Source of the DNA: Oceanococcus atlanticus
GTDB lineage: Bacteria; Pseudomonadota; Gammaproteobacteria; Nevskiales; Oceanococcaceae
DNA length: 64,000 bases
Direction of reading: 5' to 3'
NCBI RefSeq assembly: GCF_002088235.1
Contig: NZ_AQQV01000001.1
Span: 744,001 to 808,000, forward strand
Positions 26,715-35,794 of the stretch are shown piece by piece. The notes under the pieces were generated by a model. It saw only the letters and a program-made list of their open reading frames with translations, was not told where the DNA came from and did not search any database. Both the position numbers and the translations under genes were made by a program. Within the stretch, counting starts at the first letter, position 1. Every line of letters starts with the position of its first letter.

Positions 26715-27943
26715 CACTGCCCCACCGTGATCCGCATAAGCTGTGCACACATCCATGCGGCGTAGGTTCCCACCGCATAGCCCAGAACCGCCAGCAGCAC
26801 CCCGACGGGTGCCAGAGACGGATGAAAGGCACTGGCCACCACCGGTGCGCTGGCCGCCCCGCCAACATTGGCCTGGCTGCCAACCGCCAGATAGAAGGTC
26901 GGCGCCTTGATCAGCTTGGCGGTGATCAGGATGAAGGCCGCATGCACCAGCATCCAGGTCATGCCCACCCCGAACAGACCGGGGTTGCTGAAGATGCTGC
27001 GCAAATCCATGTGCAAGCCGATCGACGCAACCAGCACGTAGAGCATCACCGAACCCAGCTTGGACGCACCCGCCCCTTCGAACTGGCGCAGCCGGGTGAA
27101 CGACAAGCCGAGACCAATGGTGGTGGCCAGCACGATCAGCCAGAAAAACGAACTGGTCAGGGAAAAGCGCTGGGCCCAGGCAAACTGCTCGAACCAGCTG
27201 GCCATGGGCGCCGCCAGAGCGTGCGACAGCGCGGTCACCCCGAATGCGATGCCCATCATGTACATCAGATCATTGAAGCTGGTGATGCGGGCATGCTCGG
27301 CCTCAAAGGCCTCAACCCGGCGGCGCAATGCGACCAGACCGGAGACATCAGCCCCGCGCGCCGCATCCAGCCGGTCAGCGCGTGCGGCCATCCACAGCAA
27401 TGCGGCCATCCACAGATTGGCCACGATCACATCCACGGCGACCATCATGCCGAACAGGTTGCCATCAACCTGAAAAATTTCCTTCATCGACGCCATGTTG
27501 GCGCCGCCGCCAATCCAGCTGCCGGCCAGCGCACTCATGCCGCGCCACACATCCCCGGCAACCACCTCCGGCGCAAACAGGGACCACAGGCCGATCGCCA
27601 CCGGACCACCGATCACAATGCCGGCGGTGCCGGCAAAGAACATGATGACCGCCTTGGGCCCGAGGCGCCGCACGGCGGGCAAGTCGATCGACAATGTGAG
27701 CAGCACCAAAGTGGCCGGAAGCAAGTAGCGTGAAGCCACGTAGTACACCTGCGAGGCATTGCCGTCGACCAGCCCGAGCGTGTTGTACAGGCCGGGAATG
27801 AAGTAGCACAACAGCAGCGGTGGCACCCAGCTGTAGAAGCGTTTGAACGGCGCATACGAGCTGCTGGCGGTGTAGAAGATCAGTGCCAGGGTCGCAGCCA
27901 GCAGGCCGAAAACCACCGCGTCGTTTTGAATCAGTGCATGCAT
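26714..27943 (-). CDS. DUF819 family integral membrane protein
   Basis: A 409-residue protein with about ten predicted membrane helices and the DUF819 pattern (SSSYAPFKRFYSWVPPLLLC near the start, SWIGGGANMASMKE mid-protein, KAPTFYLAVGSQANVGG near the end). The family is uncharacterised and transporter-like. ATG 27943 was chosen over the longer frame to 28153, which lacks signal character. The stop codon overlaps the selO start. It is divergent from the RNA helicase gene, with 208 bases between. Function unknown. Confidence 0.82.
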   Translation of the reverse strand: MHALIQNDAVVFGLLAATLALIFYTASSSYAPFKRFYSWVPPLLLCYFIPGLYNTLGLVDGNASQVYYVASRYLLPATLVLLTLSIDLPAVRRLGPKAVIMFFAGTAGIVIGGPVAIGLWSLFAPEVVAGDVWRGMSALAGSWIGGGANMASMKEIFQVDGNLFGMMVAVDVIVANLWMAALLWMAARADRLDAARGADVSGLVALRRRVEAFEAEHARITSFNDLMYMMGIAFGVTALSHALAAPMASWFEQFAWAQRFSLTSSFFWLIVLATTIGLGLSFTRLRQFEGAGASKLGSVMLYVLVASIGLHMDLRSIFSNPGLFGVGMTWMLVHAAFILITAKLIKAPTFYLAVGSQANVGGAASAPVVASAFHPSLAPVGVLLAVLGYAVGTYAAWMCAQLMRITVGQ

Positions 27944-28151
27944 GAGCTTGAAGTCCGGATGACAGGTAGCACAAGTCCGCGTAGAATTTGGGCGGTTGTG
28001 CCCGACATCCTCCGGTGATGTCCTGACAGTGACGCCGCCCACGCGGCCCAGCGACCAGTATCGGCACGACATCCCTTTACCGCAATGCGGAATCACCAAG
28101 CCTGAACCGGAATCAGGGCGCAAGACGCTCTGGAAGGCTTCAGGAGTAAAC

Positions 28152-29522
28152 ATGAATTTCCAGTCCCTGGAGCTGAATTCTCAGCTTCAAGACGCGCTTG
28201 CGCGCGCCGCCTACACCCAACCCACCCCGATTCAGGCTCAGGCTATTCCGGCCGTGCTCAGCGGGCGCGACGTGCTCGCCGCGGCGCAGACCGGCACCGG
28301 CAAGACCGCCGCCTTCACCCTGCCGATTCTGGAGCGCCTGTCGCGCCGCCAAGACCGCGCCACACGAGCGCGTGTTCTGATCCTGGCGCCCACGCGTGAG
28401 CTTGCCGCCCAGATCGGCGCCTCAATTGAAACTTACGGCGCCAGCCTGCCGCATCGCGCGGTGGTGATTTTCGGCGGGGTCAGCGCCCATGCCCAGATCA
28501 AAAATCTGCGCAAGCGTCATGACATCATCGTGGCCACCCCGGGCCGCCTGCTCGATCTGGCCGGCAGTGGCGATCTGAGCCTCGCCGATATCGACACCCT
28601 GGTTCTGGACGAAGCCGACCGCATGCTCGACATGGGCTTCATCCACGACATCAAGCGGGTCCTGAAGCTGCTCCCGCCGCAGCGCCAGAACCTGATGTTC
28701 TCGGCCACCTTCTCGCCGGAAATCCGCCAGCTTGCACAACGCATCGTCAACGACCCGGTCGAGATCGATGTTGCCCCGCGCAACTCTGCCGCACAGACCG
28801 TCAAACAGCACAAGATCCGTGTTCCCAAGGACCAGAAGCGCGAGTTGCTGGCGTGGATGATCGAACGCAATGACTGGTATCAGGTGCTGGTTTTCGCCCG
28901 CACCAAACACGGTGCCAACCGCCTGTGCAAACAGCTTGAGGCCGAAGGCCTGAGCGCCGCCGCGATTCATGGCAACAAGAGTCAGAACGCACGCACCCAG
29001 GCACTGGCCGGTTTCAAGGCGCGCAAGATTCGCGTGCTCGTGGCAACCGACATCGCCGCCCGTGGCATCGACATCAGTGAACTGCCGCATGTCATCAACT
29101 ACGAGCTGCCGATGGTGGCCGAGGATTACGTGCATCGCATCGGTCGCACCGGCCGCGCCGGCTGTGAAGGCGAAGCCCTGTCGCTGTACTGCGGCGAAGA
29201 ACTCAAGCAGCTCAAGGCGATCGAGAAGCTACTGGGGCGCGACATCCCGGTCCTGCAGATCGACGACTACCTGATCCGCGAAGACCGCAGCACGCCCGCC
29301 GATGCGCCCAAACCGCAACGCGGGCGACAGGCCCCGGGCGGCGGTGGCGGGCGCAACAAGGGTCAGGGCGGGCAACCCGGCGCGCGCAAGAGCGCCGATG
29401 GCGCGGCACCCGCAGGCCAACGGCGACGTCGCCGGCGTGGCGGCGGCGGTGGTGGCGCAGGCAGCGGCCCGAACGCACAAAATCGCTCGAACGGCGCAAA
29501 TAAACCGCGCCGGCCACGCTAG
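28152..29522 (+). CDS. rhlE: DEAD-box RNA helicase, RhlE-like
   Basis: A 456-residue ATP-dependent RNA helicase. The Q motif (YTQPTPIQ), Walker A (AQTGTGKT), DEAD box ([12 protein letters not shown]), SAT (FSATF) and C-terminal motifs ([15 protein letters not shown]) are all present, and the N-terminus ([17 protein letters not shown]) matches RhlE. The last ~80 residues form a basic, Gly/Arg-rich low-complexity tail with RRRRRGG-type runs, typical of RNA contact or phase separation in cold-shock or RNA-decay helicases. The ribosome site AGGAGT precedes ATG 28152; the open frame further upstream to 27996 is not needed. Confidence 0.9.
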   Translation: MNFQSLELNSQLQDALARAAYTQPTPIQAQAIPAVLSGRDVLAAAQTGTGKTAAFTLPILERLSRRQDRATRARVLILAPTRELAAQIGASIETYGASLPHRAVVIFGGVSAHAQIKNLRKRHDIIVATPGRLLDLAGSGDLSLADIDTLVLDEADRMLDMGFIHDIKRVLKLLPPQRQNLMFSATFSPEIRQLAQRIVNDPVEIDVAPRNSAAQTVKQHKIRVPKDQKRELLAWMIERNDWYQVLVFARTKHGANRLCKQLEAEGLSAAAIHGNKSQNARTQALAGFKARKIRVLVATDIAARGIDISELPHVINYELPMVAEDYVHRIGRTGRAGCEGEALSLYCGEELKQLKAIEKLLGRDIPVLQIDDYLIREDRSTPADAPKPQRGRQAPGGGGGRNKGQGGQPGARKSADGAAPAGQRRRRRRGGGGGGAGSGPNAQNRSNGANKPRRPR

Positions 29523-29590
29523 CCCGAGCTCAAGCGGCAACTTGTTGGTCCGCCTGCTGTCTGTATCCCCAACCCATAAGGAGAAACAGC

Positions 29591-30316
29591 ATGCGGACGG
29601 CAATCACTGGTCTTTTTCTGGTCGGCCTGGCCGCCACGTCCACGCTCGCCGTGGCCGATGAACAGCCACGCCGACAGATCAATGTTCAGGGCCAGGCCAG
29701 CCAGTTGGTCAGCCCTGATCAGGCTACCCTAAGCATCAGCGTTGAAGGACGCGACAAGGATGCCGACGGCGCGATGAGCGCGGCCGGCAGCAACGCCCAG
29801 AGCGTGGTCATCACCCTGGCGCGCTACACCGACAAGAACAACATCCGTGCGCTGCAGACGCAGGTGCGCTCGGTGGTCAAAGGCACCGATCGTAGCTGGC
29901 GCAAGGACAGCGGTGAACCGATGGAAATGCTCGCCAGCCGACAGATTCAGGTCGAACGTCTGGCCATCGACAAGCTGCCGGATGTGATGCGGGCGCTGGC
30001 CAAACAACCGCTGACACGCATCGATCAGGTCAGCCCCAGCGTATCCAACGCGCGTGAGATCGAAGACGAGATCCTGCTTCTGGCCATCGACGACGCCAAA
30101 GCACGCGCCGGGCGTGTGGCCAAACGGTTGGGCGTGGAACTGGGTTTACCGATTTCGGTGCATGTCCAGCAGAACTATGCTGCACAGCCCAAGTACGCCA
30201 TGCGCGCAGTGGCCATGGAAGCGGTTGCCGCCGATGCCGGCGGTGGTTATGCCGCCACGGGCGAAAATGAAATCCAGGCCCAGGTGAACATTTCTTTCGA
30301 GCTGGAAGCGCCCTGA
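29591..30316 (+). CDS. SIMPL (DUF541) domain periplasmic protein
   Basis: A 241-residue exported protein: signal peptide (TGLFLVGLAATSTLAVA), then one SIMPL domain (INVQGQASQLVSPDQATLSISVEG at the start, ARAGRVAKRLGVELG, AQVNISFELEA at the end). Family members such as E. coli YggE are linked to oxidative stress tolerance or envelope signalling, with no known enzymatic activity. It starts at ATG 29591 with ribosome site AAGGAG. It follows the helicase by 68 bases and converges with the lytic transglycosylase. Confidence 0.88.
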   Translation: MRTAITGLFLVGLAATSTLAVADEQPRRQINVQGQASQLVSPDQATLSISVEGRDKDADGAMSAAGSNAQSVVITLARYTDKNNIRALQTQVRSVVKGTDRSWRKDSGEPMEMLASRQIQVERLAIDKLPDVMRALAKQPLTRIDQVSPSVSNAREIEDEILLLAIDDAKARAGRVAKRLGVELGLPISVHVQQNYAAQPKYAMRAVAMEAVAADAGGGYAATGENEIQAQVNISFELEAP

Positions 30317-30324
30317 GCGAAAGC

Positions 30325-30939
30325 CTAGATGCGCCCGCCGTACATCTGGTACTGGCGGGCCACGCGCTTCACATAGGCCAGGGTTTCTTTGTAGGGCGGT
30401 ACGCCGCGATGGCGATCGACCGCGCCCGGCCCGGCGTTGTAAGCGGCCAAAGCCAGTTCCTGATTGTTGTTGAAACGCTTGAGCATGCGCGCCAGATAGG
30501 CGGTGCCGCCACGAATGTTTTCCGCCGGGTCAAAGATGTCGCGCACACCCAGCTCCAGCGCCGTGCCTGGCATCAATTGCATCAGCCCCTTGGCGCCGGC
30601 GCGTGACACCGCATTGCGATCCAGACAGGATTCGACCCGCATGACCGCAGCCACCAGCAGCGGATCAACCGCGAACTCGCGCGCGTACTGGTCAATGTAC
30701 GGCTGATAACGGGCGCGGCGCTGCGACATGATGTCGCTGCGATATCCCGCACACGACACACGGTAAGGCGCCCGGCCATAGTGCCCCAGGTACTTGTAAC
30801 CGGTGTTGGGCCGCTGCTTCTGATCGGTGTACAGGCGGGTGCCATCAGGCTGCTTGTACATCAGGATCGACTCGGCACCGGCCACAGGCGCGGCGCACAC
30901 ACACGCGGCAACCAAAAAACCTCGAATAACTCCCCTCAT
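30325..30939 (-). CDS. Lytic transglycosylase (SLT domain)
   Basis: A 204-residue secreted enzyme that cleaves the MurNAc-GlcNAc bond with formation of 1,6-anhydroMurNAc. Signal peptide (VAACVCAAPVAGA), a short Tyr-rich N-terminal segment with a DUF4124-like look (KQPDGTRLYTDQK), then an SLT domain: catalytic Glu103 in MRVESCLDRNA, GAKGLMQLMPGTA and LALAAYNAGPGAV. Length fits small family-1 transglycosylases with one domain. The ATG is at 30939. It stands alone on the minus strand, 53 bases after the sigma factor stop codon, so read-through from the ECF module is possible. Confidence 0.9.
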   Translation of the reverse strand: MRGVIRGFLVAACVCAAPVAGAESILMYKQPDGTRLYTDQKQRPNTGYKYLGHYGRAPYRVSCAGYRSDIMSQRRARYQPYIDQYAREFAVDPLLVAAVMRVESCLDRNAVSRAGAKGLMQLMPGTALELGVRDIFDPAENIRGGTAYLARMLKRFNNNQELALAAYNAGPGAVDRHRGVPPYKETLAYVKRVARQYQMYGGRI

Positions 30940-30992
30940 AGGCGCAGAAATTTAGACGCGGACCGGTCGTGCTGCAAGGTCCATGCCGAAAT

Positions 30993-31559
30993 TTACGACG
31001 ACTCAAGACCCAGGCACGGCTCCAGATACTCGCGCAGGCGCTTGCGCGTCTGCGACAGAAACTCGCGCGTTGCGCCCGCACTGCGCCCGATCAGCTCAGC
31101 AATCTGGGTCGATTTAAGCCCATCCACCGCGGCCCACACGATGGCCTGACCGGCCTCCGGATAAGCCTCGGAAAAGCGCGCCAACTGACCATGAACGCAG
31201 TCCTGATAGTTGCTGGTGACGGCGACATCCGCCACCGCTGCGGCCTGCTCATGCGCGCCCTGCAACGGCTCTGTTGCAAGCCGCGAGACTCTCAGATTGT
31301 CCAGCCAGGCGGAGCGCGCCACGCGCCAGATCCAGGCTCGCCCCTGCCCCTGGGGCTGAAAGCCTGAAGCCTTTTGCAGCAAACGCACAAAAGCATCCTG
31401 CACCGCGTCCTCAGCCGCGGCATGATCCAGCCCGCGTCGGCGCAGGTAATTCATGAAGCGCCGCGCATAGCGCCGATGCAAAATCACGCTGGCCTCACGC
31501 GCCCGCTCAGGATCAGCCAGCGCCACAATCAAGACATCATCATCGCTGTGCAGATTCAT
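30993..31559 (-). CDS. ECF-type RNA polymerase sigma factor
   Basis: A 188-residue sigma-70 family protein with region 2 (RRYARRFMNYLRRRGLDHAAAEDAVQDAFVRLLQ) and region 4 (VDGLKSTQIAELIGRSAGATREFLSQTRKRLREYL). It directs RNA polymerase to a stress or envelope regulon. ATG 31559 overlaps the stop of the upstream anti-sigma-like gene by four bases (ATGA). It is the last gene of a VWA / anti-sigma-like / sigma set, the reverse of the common sigma-first order. No matching promoter can be defined from one site. Confidence 0.88.
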   Translation of the reverse strand: MNLHSDDDVLIVALADPERAREASVILHRRYARRFMNYLRRRGLDHAAAEDAVQDAFVRLLQKASGFQPQGQGRAWIWRVARSAWLDNLRVSRLATEPLQGAHEQAAAVADVAVTSNYQDCVHGQLARFSEAYPEAGQAIVWAAVDGLKSTQIAELIGRSAGATREFLSQTRKRLREYLEPCLGLESS

Positions 31560-32332
31560 TCGCGGGCCTCTAGGCGCAGGACCAGTGGCTGGCCCGGCAC
31601 CAGCGACTGCTCCGCTTCACCCACGCCCTGCAGCCAGTCTTTCAAGGCCTGACAGGCCTGGCGATGAGCGCAGCGCAAGCGCAGGCGTTTCTGCGCATCA
31701 TCACGCGACAGCGCATCCAGGCCCTCGTGCTTGTCGACCAGGCTGAGCAGCTCCTGCCAGCGTGCAGCGGGATTGTTCAGCCGCAGCACCACATCGGGCT
31801 CTGCTCGCGGTGCAGCGAAGGCTTCACGTCGTTCGGTCTGCGCCATAGCGCCCGCCATCGGCGCTGCAACATCAGCCGACGCGGGTGGCGCCGCGGCTGA
31901 TTTGCGGGCCGACTCCGGGCTGAACGCGCGCGCCTGTGGCGCTTCGGCTGCGGGCGCTGGCGCACTTTGCGCGACGAGCTCCGCGGCGCTGTCATGCGCC
32001 TGGGTCGCAACGGTCTCAGCATCCTGAGACCTTAGCGGCGCTGCATCCGGCAGCACACCGCTGATCTGCACCACCACACCAACACACAACACGATGACGG
32101 CGGCCTGGGCCAGGCGCGGTGCCCGCCAGCGCGGCGCGGGCCTTACCGGCGCGAGCAGACCTTCGCGCTCAAGCCGGGCCAGCAAGCGCCTTTCGGCCAG
32201 GGCATCCGCAGCGCTGTCCTCCAGCTGAACCGCGGCCCGGCGCACCGCCTGCTGCAGAGCCGCATCCGCTGCATCAGCCGGTTCGGCGTGCCCGGCCAGG
32301 GCGTCAAACCATGTCTCATCGTCGCTGTGCAT
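31556..32332 (-). CDS. Anti-sigma-like membrane protein
   Basis: A 258-residue protein: a short acidic N-terminus (HSDDETWFDALAG), one membrane segment (LAQAAVIVLCVGVVVQISGV, residues ~94-113) and a long Ala/Pro/Glu-rich periplasmic part ending in a Cys-containing domain. Topology and gene neighbourhood fit a membrane anti-sigma factor for the ECF sigma, though there is no zinc-binding HxxxCxxC motif. It starts at ATG 32332 (a GTG at 32335 is next to it), sharing one base with the VWA stop; its stop overlaps the sigma start by four. Sequence similarity is weak, so the role rests on context. Confidence 0.6.
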   Translation of the reverse strand: MHSDDETWFDALAGHAEPADAADAALQQAVRRAAVQLEDSAADALAERRLLARLEREGLLAPVRPAPRWRAPRLAQAAVIVLCVGVVVQISGVLPDAAPLRSQDAETVATQAHDSAAELVAQSAPAPAAEAPQARAFSPESARKSAAAPPASADVAAPMAGAMAQTERREAFAAPRAEPDVVLRLNNPAARWQELLSLVDKHEGLDALSRDDAQKRLRLRCAHRQACQALKDWLQGVGEAEQSLVPGQPLVLRLEARE

Positions 32333-34038
32333 CACTGCCCCGGTGAAAATTGTCCCGGCTGATTCAAACCCAGCTGCGATTGTGACGCCACCTTGGCCTG
32401 ACGAACCAGCCCGACAAATTCGCGGCGCAATGCATCGTCCCCGGCCTGGGCCTCCACCCGGCGCAGCAGGTCATCGTAGTTGGCCTGCGCGCGGTGCTCC
32501 GATCCGCGCAGCAGCATACCCAGTTCAGCCACCGCCGCAGCCCAGGCCAGGTTATCGCCCGCCCGCGCAGTGCTGGCAATCACCTGAGTCATCTCCACGC
32601 TGCGCTCAGCCTTGGCCGGCTTGTAACGCAACTTGATAAGCCCCAGCTCGGTGGCGTGGGCCGGGCGTGGACGCTGCTCCTGATAGCGCAGCGGCGCGGC
32701 TGTGGCGTTTGCGCCGCTGGCCGGGACAACCTCGTACAGCACGGTGATGCTGTGTCCGGCGCCGACATCCCCGGCATCCTTGCGGTCATCGACAAATTCT
32801 TCGGCATTGAGCAGCCGGTTCTCATAGCCAATCAAACGATATTCGGCCACCTGCTGCGGGTTCCACTCGAGCTGAATCTTGGCGTCCTTAGCCACCGTAT
32901 ACAGCGTGCCCTGGAGCTTGTCGCGAAACACCCGATCCGCCTCGCGATCGCTGTCGATATAGTGGTGGGTGCCGTTACCGTGACTCGACAACTGCTGCAT
33001 CTTGGCTTCCTGGTAATTGCCGCTGCCAAAGCCCAGCACGCTGAGAAAGACGCCCTGATCTCGGCGCGATTCGATCAGGCGAATCAGATCGCCCTCGCTG
33101 CGCTGGCCGACATTGAAATCGCCGTCCGTGGCCAGGATCACGCGGTTGTTGGCCGCCTCGACGAACTGCTTGGCGGCAACCTCATAGGCCAGCTCCAGGC
33201 CCTGCGCACCGGCCGTGCTGCCGCCCGCGCTGAGCCGGTTTAGGGCGGCATAGATGGCCTCCTTGTGTGCCCCGGAGGTGGGCGGCAAAACCAGGCCGGC
33301 GCTGCCGGCATAGGTCACGATGGCCACGCTGTCCTGGGCGCGCAACTGCTCGATCAGAATCTGGAAGGAACGCTTGAGCAATGGCAGCTTGTTGGCGTTG
33401 CTCATGGAACCGGAGGTGTCGAGCAGGAACACCAGACGGTTGGGCGGGCGCTCGGCGGCATTCAGGTCGCGGGCCTTGACCCCGACCATGACCAGGCGGT
33501 GAGCCGGATTCCACGGCGCCGCTGCCGATTCGGTGCTGATCGACAAGGGATGCTCCGAGGCCGTGGCACTCAGTGGGTAATCGAAATAATTGATCAGTTC
33601 CTCGATGCGCACCGCATCCACCGGCGGCAGCTGGCCCTGGCTGAGAAAACGCCGCACATTGCTGTAGCTGGCGGTATCCACATCCAGACCGAAGGTCGAC
33701 AACGGCGACAGAGCAACCTGCTGAAACCTGTTCTCCGCAAGCGGCGCATAGCCTTCACCCGCCGCATTGGCCGCAGGCATGGGCGGCACCGCGAGGCCCA
33801 CCATCTTACCCATGCTCACCGCTTGATCAGCGAAGCGAGCCTCAGGCATGGCTTGCGCTTGCGCCATTGCTGCCCGTTCTGCGCGCTGCGGCTTGGGCGC
33901 CGGCAACACGGCGGCGTCCTGGGTCAGTTCATGCGCCGACGCTGACGATGGCGGCGGCACCGGGGTGCTGGTGTTGTCGCTGCGGGCACATGCGCTCAAG
34001 GCGGCGATACCCAGGAAAAACAGGATGTTTGGCTTCAT
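32332..34038 (-). CDS. VWA domain lipoprotein (YfbK-like)
   Basis: A 568-residue lipoprotein (lipobox LSACARS). The order is: a Pro/Ala-rich linker, a YfbK N-terminal-type region (FGLDVDTASYSNVRRFLSQG, RIEELINYFDYP), a von Willebrand factor A domain with an intact MIDAS (DTSGSMS, then T and D sites) and a C-terminal DUF3520-like domain. Metal-dependent adhesion or protein contact at the outer membrane or periplasm is expected. It is the first gene of the ECF module, suggesting it helps to sense envelope state or is a target of the sigma. ATG 34038 was chosen because the longer frame to 34362 has no signal and overlaps the divergent gcdH gene. Confidence 0.85.
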   Translation of the reverse strand: MKPNILFFLGIAALSACARSDNTSTPVPPPSSASAHELTQDAAVLPAPKPQRAERAAMAQAQAMPEARFADQAVSMGKMVGLAVPPMPAANAAGEGYAPLAENRFQQVALSPLSTFGLDVDTASYSNVRRFLSQGQLPPVDAVRIEELINYFDYPLSATASEHPLSISTESAAAPWNPAHRLVMVGVKARDLNAAERPPNRLVFLLDTSGSMSNANKLPLLKRSFQILIEQLRAQDSVAIVTYAGSAGLVLPPTSGAHKEAIYAALNRLSAGGSTAGAQGLELAYEVAAKQFVEAANNRVILATDGDFNVGQRSEGDLIRLIESRRDQGVFLSVLGFGSGNYQEAKMQQLSSHGNGTHHYIDSDREADRVFRDKLQGTLYTVAKDAKIQLEWNPQQVAEYRLIGYENRLLNAEEFVDDRKDAGDVGAGHSITVLYEVVPASGANATAAPLRYQEQRPRPAHATELGLIKLRYKPAKAERSVEMTQVIASTARAGDNLAWAAAVAELGMLLRGSEHRAQANYDDLLRRVEAQAGDDALRREFVGLVRQAKVASQSQLGLNQPGQFSPGQ

Positions 34039-34129
34039 GTCATGCTCTCGGTTTGATGGGGCCTGATGACTGAAACGCAGCAAATTGCAAAGTGTCAGGA
34101 CGGTCTGCAAAAAATTTTCGGAGTACCGC

Positions 34130-35308
34130 GTGAGCAAGGCTTCTTTCGACTGGCAGGACCCTTTTCTGCTTGAACAGCAACTCAGTGATGGCGAGCGGCA
34201 GATCCGCGATGCCACGCGCGAGTACTGCCAGGAGCGGCTGATGCCACGGATCCAGCAGGCGTTTCGCGAGGAGCACTTTGCAGCGGAGCTGTTCCCCGAA
34301 ATGGGCGCGCTGGGCCTGCTTGGCAGCACCCTGCCGGTGGAGTACGGCGGCGCCGGAGTCAATCACGTCAGTTATGGCCTGATCGCACGTGAAGTCGAAC
34401 GTATCGACTCCGGCTACCGCTCGTGCATGAGCGTACAATCGTCACTGGTGATGTACCCGATCTGGGCTTTCGGCAGCGAGGCACAGCGCCAGCGTTACCT
34501 GCCGGCATTGGCCCGCGGTGAGTCGATCGGTTGCTTCGGGCTGACCGAAGCAGAATCCGGCTCCGACCCGGCCAGCATGCGCACCCGGGCCGAGCGTATT
34601 GACGGTGGCTACCGCCTCAATGGCGCCAAGATGTGGATCACCAATGCACCGGTGGCCGACGTGATGGTGGTGTGGGCCAAACTCGACGATGACATCCGCG
34701 GCTTCATCCTGGAGCGCGGTGACGCCGGCCTTAGCACCCCCAAGATCGACGGTAAATTCTCCTTGCGGGCGTCGATTACCGGCGAGCTGGTCCTGCGCGA
34801 CGTGGACATCGATGAAGATCGACTGCTGCCAGGGGTGCGCGGTATCAAGGGGCCGTTCAGCTGCCTCAACAAGGCCCGCTACGGCATCGCCTGGGGCGCG
34901 CTGGGTGCGGCCGAGTTCTGCTGGCATGCCGCGCGCGACTACACCCTGCAGCGCCGCCAGTTTGGTCGCCCGCTGGCAGCCAACCAGCTGGTCCAACTCA
35001 AGCTGGCCAATATGCAAAGCGACATCGCGCTGGGTTTGCAGGGCTGCCTGCAGGCCGGGCGCCTGATGGACAACGATCAATGTGCGCCGGAGCTGGTCTC
35101 GCTGATCAAGCGCAACAGTTGCGGCAAAGCCCTCGAGATCGCCCGTCAGGCGCGTGACATGCACGGCGGCAACGGCATCGTCGATGATTACCACGTGATC
35201 CGTCATGTGCTGAACCTGGAGACGGTCAACACCTACGAAGGCACCCATGACATCCACGCCCTGATTCTGGGGCGCGCACAGACCGGGATCGCCGCGTTCG
35301 CCAATTAA
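34130..35308 (+). CDS. gcdH: Glutaryl-CoA dehydrogenase
   Basis: A 392-residue FAD acyl-CoA dehydrogenase that oxidises and decarboxylates glutaryl-CoA to crotonyl-CoA, a step in lysine, tryptophan or aromatic catabolism. The GCDH signatures are clear: the final segment [20 protein letters not shown] with catalytic Glu370, and [19 protein letters not shown]. The start is a GTG at 34130 with ribosome site CGGAG eight bases upstream; the TTG-initiated extension to 34085 adds a non-conserved piece. It stands alone, divergent from the VWA gene. Confidence 0.92.
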   Translation: MSKASFDWQDPFLLEQQLSDGERQIRDATREYCQERLMPRIQQAFREEHFAAELFPEMGALGLLGSTLPVEYGGAGVNHVSYGLIAREVERIDSGYRSCMSVQSSLVMYPIWAFGSEAQRQRYLPALARGESIGCFGLTEAESGSDPASMRTRAERIDGGYRLNGAKMWITNAPVADVMVVWAKLDDDIRGFILERGDAGLSTPKIDGKFSLRASITGELVLRDVDIDEDRLLPGVRGIKGPFSCLNKARYGIAWGALGAAEFCWHAARDYTLQRRQFGRPLAANQLVQLKLANMQSDIALGLQGCLQAGRLMDNDQCAPELVSLIKRNSCGKALEIARQARDMHGGNGIVDDYHVIRHVLNLETVNTYEGTHDIHALILGRAQTGIAAFAN

Positions 35309-35369
35309 CCGTTCGGTAAGGCACAATCGGCTCGCTGTATAACCATCACAACAAAACGGGAGCACACAC

Positions 35370-35786
35370 ATGGCACCTTCGATTGCTGTACTTCTGGCCT
35401 TTACCGCCCTGACCTTCGTGCTGGTCGCGGTTTACGTCAACTACCGCGTTGCCCTGGTTTTCACCGGCAAAGCGCCGGCCAATTCCTGGACCCGCGGCGC
35501 GTCAACCTGGAATAACCCGTCCTGGACCACGCGCTTTGAGCACGCACACCTGAACTGTCTGGAAAATCTGCCGGTTTATGCAGCGGTGGTACTGGCAGCC
35601 TCACTGCTGGGCCAGCTCACCCTGATCGACCAACTGGCCTGGACCTACTTTGGCTTCCGCCTGGCCCAGTCGCTGGTTCATATCATCAGCACCAGCGCCA
35701 CTTTCGTCTTTTTGCGCGCCCTGATGCTGACCGGCCAATGGGTGATTCTGGCCTACTGGCTGCTCAAGCTGAGCGGCTTGATCTGA
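35370..35786 (+). CDS. MAPEG family membrane protein
   Basis: A 138-residue protein with four predicted membrane helices and MAPEG features: FEHAHLNCLENLPVYAAVVL (helix 2 signature) and RLAQSLVHIIS. Family members include glutathione transferases and peroxidases acting on lipophilic electrophiles in the inner membrane. The length is the usual one. A clear ribosome site (CGGGAG) precedes ATG 35370. It follows gcdH by 61 bases and converges with the diguanylate cyclase gene (8-base gap). Confidence 0.88.
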   Translation: MAPSIAVLLAFTALTFVLVAVYVNYRVALVFTGKAPANSWTRGASTWNNPSWTTRFEHAHLNCLENLPVYAAVVLAASLLGQLTLIDQLAWTYFGFRLAQSLVHIISTSATFVFLRALMLTGQWVILAYWLLKLSGLI

Positions 35787-35794
35787 GCGTTACC

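Noticed and set aside
26531-27733. 400-codon open frame antisense to selO/DUF819
   Set aside because: Low-complexity His/Gly/Gln composition and overlap with two well-supported genes.
27996-28151. N-terminal extension of the RhlE-like helicase
   Set aside because: It does not match the family start, and AGGAGT with ATG 28152 is an ideal start.
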